Shown: positions 24,639 through 32,946, counted from the first letter of the stretch. The stretch: DNA of 64,000 nucleotides from Eubacterium sp. 1001713B170207_170306_E7 (GCF_015547515.1 NZ_JADMVE010000002.1:124001-188000), one strand, 5' to 3'. Numbers and translations are program-made. The notes: generated by a model not told the origin, from the letters alone.

Positions 24639-25385
24639 ATGACAACTGCGAAAGAACTGTTCAAACCCCGCTACAGCGGAATTATCTTTGATTTAGACGG
24701 GACCCTAATCAATTCCCTCGAAGACCTGATCGACGCGTGCAACCAGGTAATGCTTCACTACGGGCTGGAGCTGAAAACCTACCAGGAGGGCAAGAATCTG
24801 ATCGGCCGGGGCTTAAGAAACCTGATCAAACGCGCTGTAACCCCTGAGATGGCCAAGGACGAAAACCTGGTGGACGAAGGGGTCGCGCTGATGAAGGCCG
24901 AATACGCCAAACGCTATACCCATAAGACCGTACCCTATGACGGCATCAAGGATTTGCTGCGTTACCTCCATGTGCACAAGATCCCCTTTGCCGTGTGCAC
25001 CAACAAGCCTGACGGTGCGGCCAAGACCATTGTGGACGCCCTGTTTGACATCGGCGAGTTTGTGGACGTGGTGGGCCAGAACGACGATAAGCCCCGAAAG
25101 CCAGACCCGACACAGACCCTGGAGGTCGCGGCTAAAATGGGCGTGGCCCCGGAGGACTGCATCTATATGGGGGACAGCTCCGTGGATTACGAGACCGCTA
25201 AAAACGCCGGTATGCTGCCGGTTCTCTGCACCTGGGGCTTTACCGACCCCGAAAAGCTCATGCAGTACGACGACGCCATCTGGATCAAGAATCCTCTGCG
25301 CGCCATCGACGCCCTGAAATACGGCGACCAGATGTATGAGATCTTTAATGAGAAGAAGCAGGACGAGCTGAAGGAAGAAGAATAG
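24639..25385 (+). CDS. HAD-superfamily phosphatase (phosphoglycolate phosphatase-like)
   Basis: This is a 248-residue HAD subfamily IA hydrolase. Motif I is FDLDGTLINS, with a helical cap domain (~30-95), motif II VCTNKPDG, motif III lysine in DKPRKPDPTQTL and motif IV YMGDSSVDYETAKNAG. It would dephosphorylate a small phosphate ester such as 2-phosphoglycolate. GGAGG stands 10 nt before the ATG. A TATAAT at 24574-24579 marks a probable promoter and a small ACCCCG/CGGGGT hairpin lies in the 5' leader. A copy of the 190-bp element follows the gene. Confidence 0.85.
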   Translation: MTTAKELFKPRYSGIIFDLDGTLINSLEDLIDACNQVMLHYGLELKTYQEGKNLIGRGLRNLIKRAVTPEMAKDENLVDEGVALMKAEYAKRYTHKTVPYDGIKDLLRYLHVHKIPFAVCTNKPDGAAKTIVDALFDIGEFVDVVGQNDDKPRKPDPTQTLEVAAKMGVAPEDCIYMGDSSVDYETAKNAGMLPVLCTWGFTDPEKLMQYDDAIWIKNPLRAIDALKYGDQMYEIFNEKKQDELKEEE

Positions 25386-25412
25386 AAATGAGGATAGGAA
25401 GAGGTACGGTCC

Positions 25413-25600
25413 GAGACTGCGCCTTTTATCCAGATAAGAAAAAAGGTCCAGGCGCTGCGGTAAACGACCAAGTATCGTGCCACTTTACCGCAATAGCCGG
25501 ACACTGGAGAGATAAAGCATCAACATTAATGAAGAAGATATCGGTGTAAAGACAATGCCCGCAGGACGCTTTTTCTTTCTTAGGTAAAAGGCTTCGTCTC
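25413..25600 (+). repeat. 190-bp intergenic element, copy A
   Basis: This is a 188-bp unit starting GAGACTGCGCCTTTTATCC and ending, in inverted form, GAGACGAAGCCTTTTACC, giving ~35-bp imperfect terminal inverted repeats. Inside, GCGGTAAA and TTTACCGC form a perfect 8-bp stem followed by the conserved GCCGGACACTGGAGAGA. It lies 27 bp after the HAD phosphatase stop and 21 bp before a terminator. No gene is encoded. Confidence 0.85.
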
Positions 25601-25621
25601 TCGGATTTTTGACACTCAAAG

Positions 25622-25647
25622 GAACCCGCTGCGCGGGTTCTTTTTTT
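25622..25647 (+). terminator. Rho-independent terminator after copy A
   Basis: GAACCCGC/GCGGGTTC perfect stem, 3-nt loop, T7. Confidence 0.9.
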
Positions 25648-26019
25648 ATGCCCGGATAAAGGCCCAGAACCTTAAGGACAGCGGAAGGGAAGTGCCCCGA
25701 GGGCTGAAATATGCTATAATACAGTGATGCATCAAACTTCTTTGCGATAAAAATGAAATTTTTTTCAATAATATTTTCAAATAGAGGCTTAAAAGACAAA
25801 ATAAAAAGATAAAACAATTTTAATAGTATAATTTCCGGTTAAGAATGAACATATTCTCAAATAAATTTAATGTATAATATTTTTTCAAAATAATTCTGTT
25901 GCACAATATATAGATGATATAACAACATAATACGGCTATATATTGATAAAAAATATGAAAAATAAAGTTTTTAACAATGAAAATAAAGGTATAGAAAGCG
26001 TTGAACGTGTTTTCCGCTA
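25648..26019. other. AT-rich gene-free stretch
   Basis: About 370 bp of AT-rich DNA upstream of the aldolase operon. No open frame, hairpin or repeat was recognised, apart from a 17-bp stretch at 25899 that resembles one at 32784. Confidence 0.5.
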
Positions 26020-26048
26020 TTGCTTTTTGAACTGGAACGCTATATAAT
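26020..26048 (+). promoter_or_regulatory. Promoter of the aldolase/kinase operon
   Basis: TTGCTT, a 17-bp spacer and perfect TATAAT lie ~100 bp before the first gene. The AGCGTT/AACGCT inverted pair (25998-26003, 26036-26041) brackets the -35. Confidence 0.65.
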
Positions 26049-26052
26049 GAGG

Positions 26053-26106
26053 TTGAACAAATGATTATAAAACTTTGAATTCAAAATTATGTTCAATTCA
26101 TGTTCA
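26053..26106 (+). promoter_or_regulatory. Putative SorC/DeoR operator cluster
   Basis: TTGAACA (26053-26059), the perfect palindrome TTTGAATTCAAA (26074-26085), TGTTCAA (26090-26096) and TGTTCA (26101-26106) lie just downstream of the -10 box. The same half-sites flank the promoter of the SorC-type regulator at 32532-32638. This is a typical position for repression. Confidence 0.6.
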
Positions 26107-26150
26107 GGATTCCGAGCGCTCAGAGAAATTTCAGTAAGGAGTAAAAGCAT

Positions 26151-27047
26151 ATGGCAGATAACGTGTCTTTTAAAGGTGTAATGACGGAACTGATTACGCC
26201 ATTTACAGAAGACGGACAGGTGGATTACCCTCTGTTAAGGGGGGAGGTGGCGTATCAGCTTCAAAACGGCATAAAAGCACTGTTTACCAATGGGATCGCC
26301 AGTGAATCCCTGTCACTTACGGCAGAGGAGCTGGTTGAGACCACCAGGGCAGTGGTGGAGGCGGCTGGGGGCCGGGCGCTGGTAATGGGGAACCTTGCCT
26401 GCCAGACGCTCCCGGAGGCCATGCAGGTTTTAAGGGGGTATGAGGCCGCCGGCGTGGACGCGGTCTGTATCCAGCAGCCCTGCGTTTACAGCATTCCCCA
26501 GGAGGAGCTGGTGGCCTACTTTGACGCCATCGCTTCCGCCACGGCCCTGCCAGCGGGCATCTACAACGCGCCGCAGACAGGGAACACGCTGTCGCCGGCG
26601 TCGGTGGCGGCCATCTTCAGGCATAATGACAATATGCGGTTCTACAAGGAGAGTACCATCGATTTTGTGCACATTCAGAACACCATGCGCCTCATCGGAC
26701 CGGACTGCCCCATAGAATTTTTAAACGGCAGCGATGCGACCACCTTTTCGGTGATGCAGCTCGGCGGAGCCGGCGTGGTATCCCTGATATCCGCGGTCTT
26801 TCCAAAGGCGGTCCTGAAGCTGGTAAACGCCATGGAGGCAGGAGACATTGCCGGTGGGCGCGCCGCGCAGAATGAAATTCTGCTCATCCGGGAAGCCCTG
26901 AAGACCGGGCCTTTTGTGGCAGGCTACAAGTACGCCGCCGGGCTGATGGGTGTGCCGCTGGGGTATATGCGCAGGCCGCTGGCAGAGGTGAGTGAGGACG
27001 AAAAGGAAAAGATCAGGACCAGCCTTGAAAGGCTTCAGCTGGTCTGA
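26151..27047 (+). CDS. Dihydrodipicolinate synthase/N-acetylneuraminate lyase family aldolase
   Basis: This is a 298-residue (beta/alpha)8 aldolase with the DapA-family residues: GIASESLSLT near the substrate phosphate/carboxyl loop, the Tyr in YNAP (IYNAPQTGNTL) and the Schiff-base Lys in FYKEST. It would reversibly cleave or form a 2-keto-3-deoxy acid to pyruvate and an aldehyde. Its position with DeoC, an SDR, an FGGY kinase and a SorC-type regulator argues for sugar-acid catabolism rather than lysine synthesis. AAGGAG precedes the ATG. First gene of the operon, 34 bp ahead of deoC. Confidence 0.83.
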   Translation: MADNVSFKGVMTELITPFTEDGQVDYPLLRGEVAYQLQNGIKALFTNGIASESLSLTAEELVETTRAVVEAAGGRALVMGNLACQTLPEAMQVLRGYEAAGVDAVCIQQPCVYSIPQEELVAYFDAIASATALPAGIYNAPQTGNTLSPASVAAIFRHNDNMRFYKESTIDFVHIQNTMRLIGPDCPIEFLNGSDATTFSVMQLGGAGVVSLISAVFPKAVLKLVNAMEAGDIAGGRAAQNEILLIREALKTGPFVAGYKYAAGLMGVPLGYMRRPLAEVSEDEKEKIRTSLERLQLV

Positions 27048-27081
27048 GTGACCGATTAGAATAACGAAACGAGGTTATAGT

Positions 27082-27741
27082 ATGGATAAAAAACAATTAG
27101 CCGGTATGATGGACCACACGTTGCTCAAGGCGGTGGCCACACCGGAGCAGATTGCGAAAATTTGTGAGGAAGCCAGGGAAATCGGCGCAGCGTCTGTCTG
27201 CGTGAATCCCTGCAATGTAAGACAGGCGGCAGAGCTGTTAAAGGGCTCAGAGGTGAAGGTATGCACAGTGATCGGGTTCCCGCTGGGGGCCAACACACCG
27301 GGCACCAAAGCCTTTGAGACAAAGGACGCCATCGCGGGCGGCGCCCGGGAGGTGGACATGGTTATTAATGTCGGCGCCTTGAAGGCGGGTGACCAGGATA
27401 CCGTGTACAGAGACATCAAGGCTGTCGTGGATGCCGCGGACGGCACCCTGGTCAAGGTGATCATTGAGACCTGCTACCTGACCGATGCGGAAAAAATCAC
27501 CGCCTGCCAGATGGCCGCAAAGGCGGGGGCCGATTTTGTCAAGACCTCCACAGGCTTTGGCACTGGCGGCGCCAACCCGCACGATGTAGCGCTGATGAAG
27601 GCCAACATTCCAGACACCATGCAGGTAAAAGCATCTGGGGGGATGCATGTATGGGCGGATGCTAAGGCCAATATCGAAGCTGGCGCCGACCGTCTGGGCG
27701 TGTCGGCCAGCCTGGCGATACTCGACAGCTTTGATGAATAG
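27082..27741 (+). CDS. deoC: Deoxyribose-phosphate aldolase
   Basis: This is a 219-residue class I aldolase that cleaves 2-deoxyribose-5-phosphate to glyceraldehyde-3-phosphate and acetaldehyde. The Schiff-base Lys is in [13 protein letters not shown]. The accessory Lys ([11 protein letters not shown]) and Asp ([12 protein letters not shown]) are present, and the N-terminal DHTLLKA is typical. It is the second gene of the operon. In this context it may act on deoxyribose phosphate or on a related phosphorylated ketose made by the FGGY kinase. Confidence 0.93.
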   Translation: MDKKQLAGMMDHTLLKAVATPEQIAKICEEAREIGAASVCVNPCNVRQAAELLKGSEVKVCTVIGFPLGANTPGTKAFETKDAIAGGAREVDMVINVGALKAGDQDTVYRDIKAVVDAADGTLVKVIIETCYLTDAEKITACQMAAKAGADFVKTSTGFGTGGANPHDVALMKANIPDTMQVKASGGMHVWADAKANIEAGADRLGVSASLAILDSFDE

Positions 27742-27774
27742 TATGTTTTAAGGGGACCATTTGAGAGGAGATAT

Positions 27775-28581
27775 ATGATGAAGCATCAAAAGAATACCAT
27801 GTCCGAAAAACCAGTCATCGCCGTCACCGGCGGCGGCCAGGGGATAGGACGGGCCATTTTACTCTACTTTACCGAGCGCGGCTACAATGCCGCCGTACTG
27901 GACATGAACCTGGAGACAGCCGCCGCTGTGGCCGGGGAATGCAAGGCTAATGGCGCTGACGCCATCGCAGTCGAGTGCAATGTCACAGACTCTGCGAGCG
28001 TCAACGCCGCCTATGAAAAGATCAGTGATTACTTTGGCGGCCGCCTGGACGTCCAGGTCAACAACGCCGGCGTTTTCCGCAGAGAGCGCGTTGAGGACGC
28101 CACCGACGACGTGACCGGCCTGCTCATCGACGTCAACCTCCGGGGGCCGGTGTACACCAGCCGGGCAGCCATTAAAATCATGAAGGAGCAGGGGCACGGC
28201 AGTATCATCAACGCCCATTCCGTTCTGGGGCAGTTCCCGGATTTCGGACTTGGGGTTTACAGCGCCACCAAGGCCGGGCTCTTTGCCCTGACCCGTGTGC
28301 TGGCAGCGGAGTGCGCGCCCTACGGCATCCGTGTGAACGGCTACGCGCCGTCCGTCACCGATACGCCCATGGTGCACCACATCATTGAGGAACGCCCTGA
28401 GGCCAAGCTGGACCAGATCCCCATGCGCGAATTCGGCACGCCGGACCAGATCGCCAAGATCTGCTGGTTCTTCGCGTCGGATCTCTGCGAGTACACCACC
28501 GGGATCAATGTGCCCTGCGACGGCGGTACCTGGGATGTCCAGAGGCCTTTCATGGCCTGGAAGGCAGCTGGCAAGCTTTAA
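27775..28581 (+). CDS. Short-chain dehydrogenase/reductase
   Basis: This is a 268-residue classical SDR with the dinucleotide motif TGGGQGIGRAI, NNAGV, and catalytic Ser (IINAHSVLGQF), Tyr and Lys (YSATKAG). A C-terminal TGINVPCDGGTW is also typical. It would oxidise or reduce a sugar or polyol hydroxyl with NAD(P). GAGAGGAG precedes two adjacent ATGs. It is 33 bp from deoC and 40 bp from the kinase, so it is an operon member. The substrate is unknown. Confidence 0.88.
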   Translation: MMKHQKNTMSEKPVIAVTGGGQGIGRAILLYFTERGYNAAVLDMNLETAAAVAGECKANGADAIAVECNVTDSASVNAAYEKISDYFGGRLDVQVNNAGVFRRERVEDATDDVTGLLIDVNLRGPVYTSRAAIKIMKEQGHGSIINAHSVLGQFPDFGLGVYSATKAGLFALTRVLAAECAPYGIRVNGYAPSVTDTPMVHHIIEERPEAKLDQIPMREFGTPDQIAKICWFFASDLCEYTTGINVPCDGGTWDVQRPFMAWKAAGKL

Positions 28582-28621
28582 GCTGAGTGATTTTACAGGA
28601 GAGAGATAGGAGAGTAATACG

Positions 28622-30166
28622 ATGAAAACTGGTTATATCATTGGAATTGATTCGGGGACATCGATGGTAAAGGCCGCTTTGTTTGATATGCAGGGGAATG
28701 AAATCTGCGTCGCCTCGCGGTCGACCCCTGTGGAGGAGCCGCACTTTGGCTGGTCGGAATTCGACATGGACGTGGACTGGAAGGAGGTCGCCGGCGTTAT
28801 CAGTGACCTCATGGGAAAATGCGGTGTGGACAAGAAGGAAGTGCTGGCCATTGGGCTCGGCGGAAAGGGTGTGGGTGTCTGCTTCCTGGATCAGGACAAC
28901 CGTCCGGCCCGCAAGGGGATTCTCTGGAACGACGCCCGCTGCGCCGGCATGACCCGGGAATGGATCGAGAGCGGCAAGATGGAGCAGATTTTTGGCGCGA
29001 CGGCCAACTGGCTGATGACCGGCGATGTAGGCATTCTGCTGCCCTGGATGAAGGCGCATGAGCCCGAGGTGCTGGAACGGACAGCCCACTTCTGCCTGAA
29101 TACCAACTGGATGTGCTACAACCTGACCGGCGAATTCGGCTCAAACGCCACAGATTTTTACTCACAGATCGATGAGACCCGCACCTACAGTGACAAAGTC
29201 ATGGAGCTTGAGGGGATCCTCGACCTGAAGGATAAATTCCTGCCCCTGCAGGAGCCCTGGGAAATCTGCGGCCACGTCACCGAAAAGGCCGCGCAGCAGA
29301 CCGGGCTGGCAGCCGGCACGCCGGTGGCCTCCATTGGCTGGGATGTTGTCTGCTGCAGCGCCGGCGTCGGCGCGGTGGACGACGGACAGGCCAATATTAT
29401 TCTGGGCACCTCTGGCGTCATCATGCTGACCATGCCGAAGTTCGCCCACTCCCCCATGCTGGGCTGTCAGACCATCCACAACATACCGGGTAAATGGCAG
29501 CAGCTCATCGCGCCGCTGACCGGCACGCCGAACAGCGACTGGTTTGTGAACAATTTTACCTGTGCGGATAAGCTGCAGGCCGAAAAGGAAGGCCGCAGCG
29601 TCTACGCCCTCTTTGACGAGGTGATTGACAAGGTGAACCCGGGCTGTGACGGCGTCATCTACCATCCTTATATGAACGCGGCGGGAGAACGCGCGCCCTT
29701 TACCAATACCAGCGCCAGAGGTAACTTCTTTGGGCTGAACCTCCACAGCGACCGCCACGTCATGCAGCGCGCCGTGTACGAGGGCATGGCTTTCGCCAAC
29801 AAGCACTGCCTGGACGCCTACACCTATCCGGTGAGCGATATCCGCCTGTCCGGCGGCGGCTCCAAGAGCCCGGTATGGTGCCAGATTTTCGCGGACATCT
29901 GCAACGCGCCCATCAGCCTGCCCGGTGGCACCGAGTTCGGCGCCAAGGGCGTCGCCTGGAACGCGGCACTGGCAGCCGGATACTTCGGCAGCTGGCAGGA
30001 AGCCTCCGAGGCCTTCTGCAAGGTGGAACGCGTCTACGAGCCCATCGCGAAGAACGTAAGCATCTACGCCGACCTGTACGAGGTCTACAAGGCGATCCCT
30101 TACGCGCTGTTCCCGGCCTGGGAAGCCCGGACCGAGTTCCTCAAAAAACACGGCTTCCAGGGATAA
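28622..30166 (+). CDS. FGGY-family carbohydrate kinase
   Basis: This is a 514-residue sugar/polyol kinase. Its N-terminal ATPase fold begins GIDSGTSMVKAALFD. NDARCAGMTREWIE and the hinge GTSGVIMLT follow, then GERAPFTNTSARG and the FGGY-type signature SDIRLSGGGSKSPVWCQIFADI. It is closest in feel to L-xylulose/erythritol/xylulose kinases, but the sugar cannot be read by eye. It supplies the phosphorylated intermediate for the aldolases in the operon. A clear hairpin terminator follows it, although two more operon-like genes lie downstream. Confidence 0.88.
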   Translation: MKTGYIIGIDSGTSMVKAALFDMQGNEICVASRSTPVEEPHFGWSEFDMDVDWKEVAGVISDLMGKCGVDKKEVLAIGLGGKGVGVCFLDQDNRPARKGILWNDARCAGMTREWIESGKMEQIFGATANWLMTGDVGILLPWMKAHEPEVLERTAHFCLNTNWMCYNLTGEFGSNATDFYSQIDETRTYSDKVMELEGILDLKDKFLPLQEPWEICGHVTEKAAQQTGLAAGTPVASIGWDVVCCSAGVGAVDDGQANIILGTSGVIMLTMPKFAHSPMLGCQTIHNIPGKWQQLIAPLTGTPNSDWFVNNFTCADKLQAEKEGRSVYALFDEVIDKVNPGCDGVIYHPYMNAAGERAPFTNTSARGNFFGLNLHSDRHVMQRAVYEGMAFANKHCLDAYTYPVSDIRLSGGGSKSPVWCQIFADICNAPISLPGGTEFGAKGVAWNAALAAGYFGSWQEASEAFCKVERVYEPIAKNVSIYADLYEVYKAIPYALFPAWEARTEFLKKHGFQG

Positions 30167-30200
30167 TCCCGGGACCGTAACCCTCTATAACGTATAAGAG

Positions 30201-30229
30201 AAACCGGCTTTTCCCAAAGCCGGTTTTTT
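30201..30229 (+). terminator. Terminator inside the operon, after the FGGY kinase
   Basis: AAACCGGCTTT and AAAGCCGG with a short loop are followed by TTTTTT, 20 bp before the DUF89 gene. It probably lowers or conditions expression of the last two genes. Confidence 0.82.
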
Positions 30230-30248
30230 ACTCAGAAAGGAGCACACA

Positions 30249-31157
30249 ATGCATTTTCTATGTCTGGCAAGGTGCCAGCTGGGGTTTCTGCTGCGGCAGT
30301 TTGAGCTGTTTGGCCTTTCCGCCGAGCAGCAGAATGACATTTTGAGAAAGGAAGTGGCCCTGGTGAGCGGCCAGAGCATTGACATTCACGCCGGTATTTC
30401 CGGCTCGCGTATGTTTCGGCTTCTCTGTGAGGCTCTGGGAGACCCGGACCCGCTAAAGGGCGCGAGAGAGAGCCAGAACGCGCAGATGCTGGCCCTCCTG
30501 CCCGCTGTGCGGGAGGCTGTGAGAGCAGGGGAGAACCCGCTGTACTGCGCCCTGAAGGCAGCTGCCAGCGGCAATATTGTGGACGTGTCCTTTGCCGATG
30601 ACTTTGACGTGGCCGGCGCCCTTGAAAAAAGCATGGAGGCGCCCTTTGCCATCGATGACTTCGGGCTTTTCACCCGGCGGCTGGCAGTGGCCAGAACCCT
30701 GACGCTGGCGGCAGACAACGCGGGGGAGATTGTGCTCGACCGCCTGCTGCTGGAGGAAATACAGCGCTGGCGGCAGAAAAAGGGCCTGCCCGGGGTCAGG
30801 GCCACCGTACTGGTAAAAGGCGGCCCCATTTACAACGACGCTTTGAGGCAGGACGCCCTGACGGCCGGGCTGGACCGCGAGGCTGAGATTCTGGACACCG
30901 GGTCCGATACCATCGGCATTCACGCCGCCTGTCTGTCGGAAAGCGCCCTTGAGAACCTGCGGGCCGCGGATATGATTATCTCAAAGGGGCTGGCAAATTA
31001 CGAGAGCGATTTTGGCAGCGAGGCTTTCCCAGAGAAGATTTTTTACTTGTTCCGGTCCAAGTGCGAGGTGCTTTCAGGCCAGCTGGGCATTCCGCTGGGG
31101 AGCGGCGTGCTCATGGCCCATCATAGAGAACAAGGAGGAAAAAATGCCCTATATTAA
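30249..31157 (+). CDS. DUF89/ARMT1-like metal-dependent phosphatase
   Basis: This 302-residue protein carries the DUF89 signature: ADNAGEIVLDRLLLE, VKGGPIYNDALRQDA, DTGSDTIGIH and ISKGLANYESD, ending FLFRSKCEV-like (YLFRSKCEVLSG). Family members hydrolyse damaged or surplus sugar phosphates in a Mn/Ni/Co-dependent way. Placed after a sugar kinase and two aldolases it could clear a toxic phosphorylated intermediate, which is inference. AAAGGAG precedes the ATG. It overlaps the tautomerase gene by 14 bp. Confidence 0.83.
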   Translation: MHFLCLARCQLGFLLRQFELFGLSAEQQNDILRKEVALVSGQSIDIHAGISGSRMFRLLCEALGDPDPLKGARESQNAQMLALLPAVREAVRAGENPLYCALKAAASGNIVDVSFADDFDVAGALEKSMEAPFAIDDFGLFTRRLAVARTLTLAADNAGEIVLDRLLLEEIQRWRQKKGLPGVRATVLVKGGPIYNDALRQDALTAGLDREAEILDTGSDTIGIHAACLSESALENLRAADMIISKGLANYESDFGSEAFPEKIFYLFRSKCEVLSGQLGIPLGSGVLMAHHREQGGKNALY

Positions 31158-31485
31158 GATCAGTCTTTCTAAGAAGATAACCTGCGAGGAAAAGCAGGCG
31201 CTGGCCGCAGAAATCGCGGCCGTTATTCCACTGCTGCCAGATAAGCCCGGAGACCGGGCCATGGTTGAGATTCACGATGGCTGCGATTTGTACCGCGGCG
31301 GCCAGCCCGCCGGCTGCGCCTTTATGGAGACGCGCCTGTACCAGGAAACGCCCAAGCCTTTTTTAACCCAGTATACCGAAGCGCTGTTCGAGGTGTTTGA
31401 GCGGCGGCTGGGATACAGTAAGGCCCAGATCTATTTCAATATTCTGGAGCTGGACCACTGGGGCTCAAAGGGAACCCTGCGGTGA
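31144..31485 (+). CDS. Tautomerase-superfamily (MIF-like) protein
   Basis: This 113-residue protein begins Met-Pro-Tyr-Ile-Lys. Removal of Met would expose Pro1, the catalytic base of the tautomerase superfamily, and its length equals that of MIF (about 114) rather than the ~60-residue 4-oxalocrotonate tautomerases. The C-terminal KAQIYFNILELDHWG fits the second beta-alpha-beta unit. AAGGAGG stands 6 nt before the ATG at 31144, and the longer open frame lies inside the DUF89 gene. It would interconvert keto and enol forms of an alpha-keto acid, perhaps the product of the DapA-like aldolase. Confidence 0.78.
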   Translation: MPYIKISLSKKITCEEKQALAAEIAAVIPLLPDKPGDRAMVEIHDGCDLYRGGQPAGCAFMETRLYQETPKPFLTQYTEALFEVFERRLGYSKAQIYFNILELDHWGSKGTLR

Positions 31486-31493
31486 GCGCGCAT

Positions 31494-31526
31494 TAAAAAA
31501 GAACGGCCCCAAGGAGCCGTTCTTTT
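31494..31526. terminator. Bidirectional terminator between the operon and its regulator
   Basis: AAAAAAGAACGGC and GCCGTTCTTTT form a stem with T-runs on both strands, between convergent stops. Confidence 0.88.
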
Positions 31527-31530
31527 CTGT

Positions 31531-32493
31531 TTACAGCACGCCCTCGCGCCGCGCCAGGTCAATGACCCGCGCAGCGGTCAGGGAATCGGTGACCAGGACG
31601 TCGATCCAGCCGGCTTTCAGGGCATAGTAAACCGCTCTGGCCTTTTGGCTGCCGACGATGCAGGCCAGCACACACTCGGCGTTTTTAATGGCGTCCAGGG
31701 AGACGCCGACCGTGCGCTTATCCAGCTCGGGATCACAGATATTGCCGTCTTTATCAAAGAAACGGCTGCAGATACTGCCAACGGCCTCCACGTCTTTCAG
31801 CCGGGCAATGTCCGCATCGTTCAGGTAGCCGGCCTGGTAGAGGCAGGAATCCTCATCCGGGGTCGCGATGTTGACAAAGAGCTTGTTACAGTCCTCCACC
31901 CGTTCCAGCAGGCTGCGGACCTTAGCATCGTGCAGGAGGATATCGAGGATAATCGGGCTTTCCACCAGCGCCGGGCAGGGCAGGCAGAAGGCGCTTTCCG
32001 CGCCCAGCTTCTGGGACAGGTTGCTGATGATCTCGTGGGCGAAGCTGCGGCAGTTGGCGTTGTCAACCGCCCCGGAGAGCTGGACCAGGGAGCAGTCCGG
32101 CAGGGCAAAGGCCGGAAATTCCTTGGAGAGCTCAAAGAGGGTCCAGCCCCAGTTCACGCCGATGTGGTCGCCCGGGTCCAGAAAGGTCGGAAGAAACTGT
32201 GCGCCCAGACGGGCTGTCAACTGGATAGCCAGCTCCACGTCGTCCTCGGGCACAGAGGCCACGCGGGCCCCCTTGAGGTGGAAAGCAGTTAAGAGCTGCT
32301 GCTCCATCTCGCTGATCTCGTCGATGGCGTCGTCGATGAAAATCTTGACGATGCCGCGTTCCCGGGCTTCCGCCAGCTTTCGCGACACCTTGGGCCGCGA
32401 AATGCTGAACTGGGTGGCGATTTCGGACTGGGTCCGCCCCTCTTCGTAATAGAGCTTGGCAATTGCCTGTAATAAGCGGTGATCTGTGTTCAT
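31531..32493 (-). CDS. SorC/DeoR(Bacillus)-family sugar-responsive regulator
   Basis: This 320-residue protein has an N-terminal helix-turn-helix (YYEEGRTQSEIATQFSISRPKVSRKLAEARERG, ~12-45). A SorC-type sugar-phosphate-binding domain follows (~55-320), with GVNWGWTLFELSKEF and a NAGD-like effector region. The TTG at 32508 forms part of the ribosome site TTGGAG of the better ATG at 32493. Convergent to the aldolase operon, it is the obvious regulator. Members of this family, such as Bacillus DeoR, respond to phosphorylated sugars. Matching operator half-sites stand at both promoters, so autoregulation is likely. Confidence 0.87.
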   Translation of the reverse strand: MNTDHRLLQAIAKLYYEEGRTQSEIATQFSISRPKVSRKLAEARERGIVKIFIDDAIDEISEMEQQLLTAFHLKGARVASVPEDDVELAIQLTARLGAQFLPTFLDPGDHIGVNWGWTLFELSKEFPAFALPDCSLVQLSGAVDNANCRSFAHEIISNLSQKLGAESAFCLPCPALVESPIILDILLHDAKVRSLLERVEDCNKLFVNIATPDEDSCLYQAGYLNDADIARLKDVEAVGSICSRFFDKDGNICDPELDKRTVGVSLDAIKNAECVLACIVGSQKARAVYYALKAGWIDVLVTDSLTAARVIDLARREGVL

Positions 32494-32531
32494 TGTCGTT
32501 ATCTCCAATGCGTTTTTTCATGGTGACCGTC

Positions 32532-32555
32532 TGTTCAAGCCTTAGACGGTGAACA
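32532..32555. promoter_or_regulatory. Inverted TGTTCA/TGAACA operator in the regulator leader
   Basis: TGTTCA (32532-32537), a 12-bp spacer and TGAACA (32550-32555) form an inverted repeat between the regulator promoter and its start codon. Confidence 0.55.
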
Positions 32556-32575
32556 AAAAGTGTCCTGTACCCTCT

Positions 32576-32604
32576 ATTATAGATGAAAAAGTATCTTTTT
32601 ACAA
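32576..32604 (-). promoter_or_regulatory. Promoter of the SorC-type regulator
   Basis: On the minus strand TTGTAA, a 17-bp spacer and TATAAT, about 80 bp before the start at 32493. Confidence 0.65.
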
Positions 32605-32620
32605 GTAAAGTTGACCTGAA

Positions 32621-32638
32621 AATGAAATTTTGTTCAAA
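32621..32638 (-). promoter_or_regulatory. DeoR-like operator upstream of the regulator promoter
   Basis: The minus strand reads TGAACAAAATTTCA (32623-32636). This equals the core of the Bacillus subtilis DeoR operator as I remember it (ATTGAACAAAATTTCAAT). It lies just upstream of the -35 box. The remaining gap to 32848 shows nothing I can name. Confidence 0.6.
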
Positions 32639-32848
32639 AATCAAAAAATAGGAATATAGTTTTTAAACTAAAGCGGAAAATCCCTTTGGCGCGTAAGATG
32701 AAAAATATGCATAAAAATATTTGCGGTAAAAGGCGCGGGATGGGCTCCGGGGGATTTCTATATCCGGTTAAATTGTAAAACCATTACACAACATATAGAA
32801 GCGAATGTAAACGAGAAACATTTTGAAAATAAAAAGTGCATTTACATA

Positions 32849-32877
32849 TTGACAATGATAATTAAGACTGCTATAAT
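32849..32877 (+). promoter_or_regulatory. Consensus promoter of veg
   Basis: Perfect TTGACA, 17-bp spacer, perfect TATAAT. A second, weaker pair (TTTACT 32883, TATAAT 32906, 17-bp spacer) lies downstream, giving two tandem promoters. Confidence 0.85.
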
Positions 32878-32946
32878 TATACTTTACTTTTTGGAAGAAT
32901 CGTGTTATAATGACTAAGATGTAAATCCACAAACGAGGTGAAGTTC

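Noticed and set aside
25187-25504. Open frames crossing the 190-bp elements on both strands (for example 25187-25504, 36315-36530, 36592-36861, 43042-43269, 61488-61673)
   Set aside because: They share similar translations (FYPDKKK, WTFFLIWIKGAV) only because the underlying DNA repeat is conserved. Frames differ between copies, no ribosome sites fit, and both strands read equally well.
29162-30151. 329-codon open frame antisense to the FGGY kinase
   Set aside because: Shadow of the kinase coding sequence, with no ribosome site or recognisable domain.
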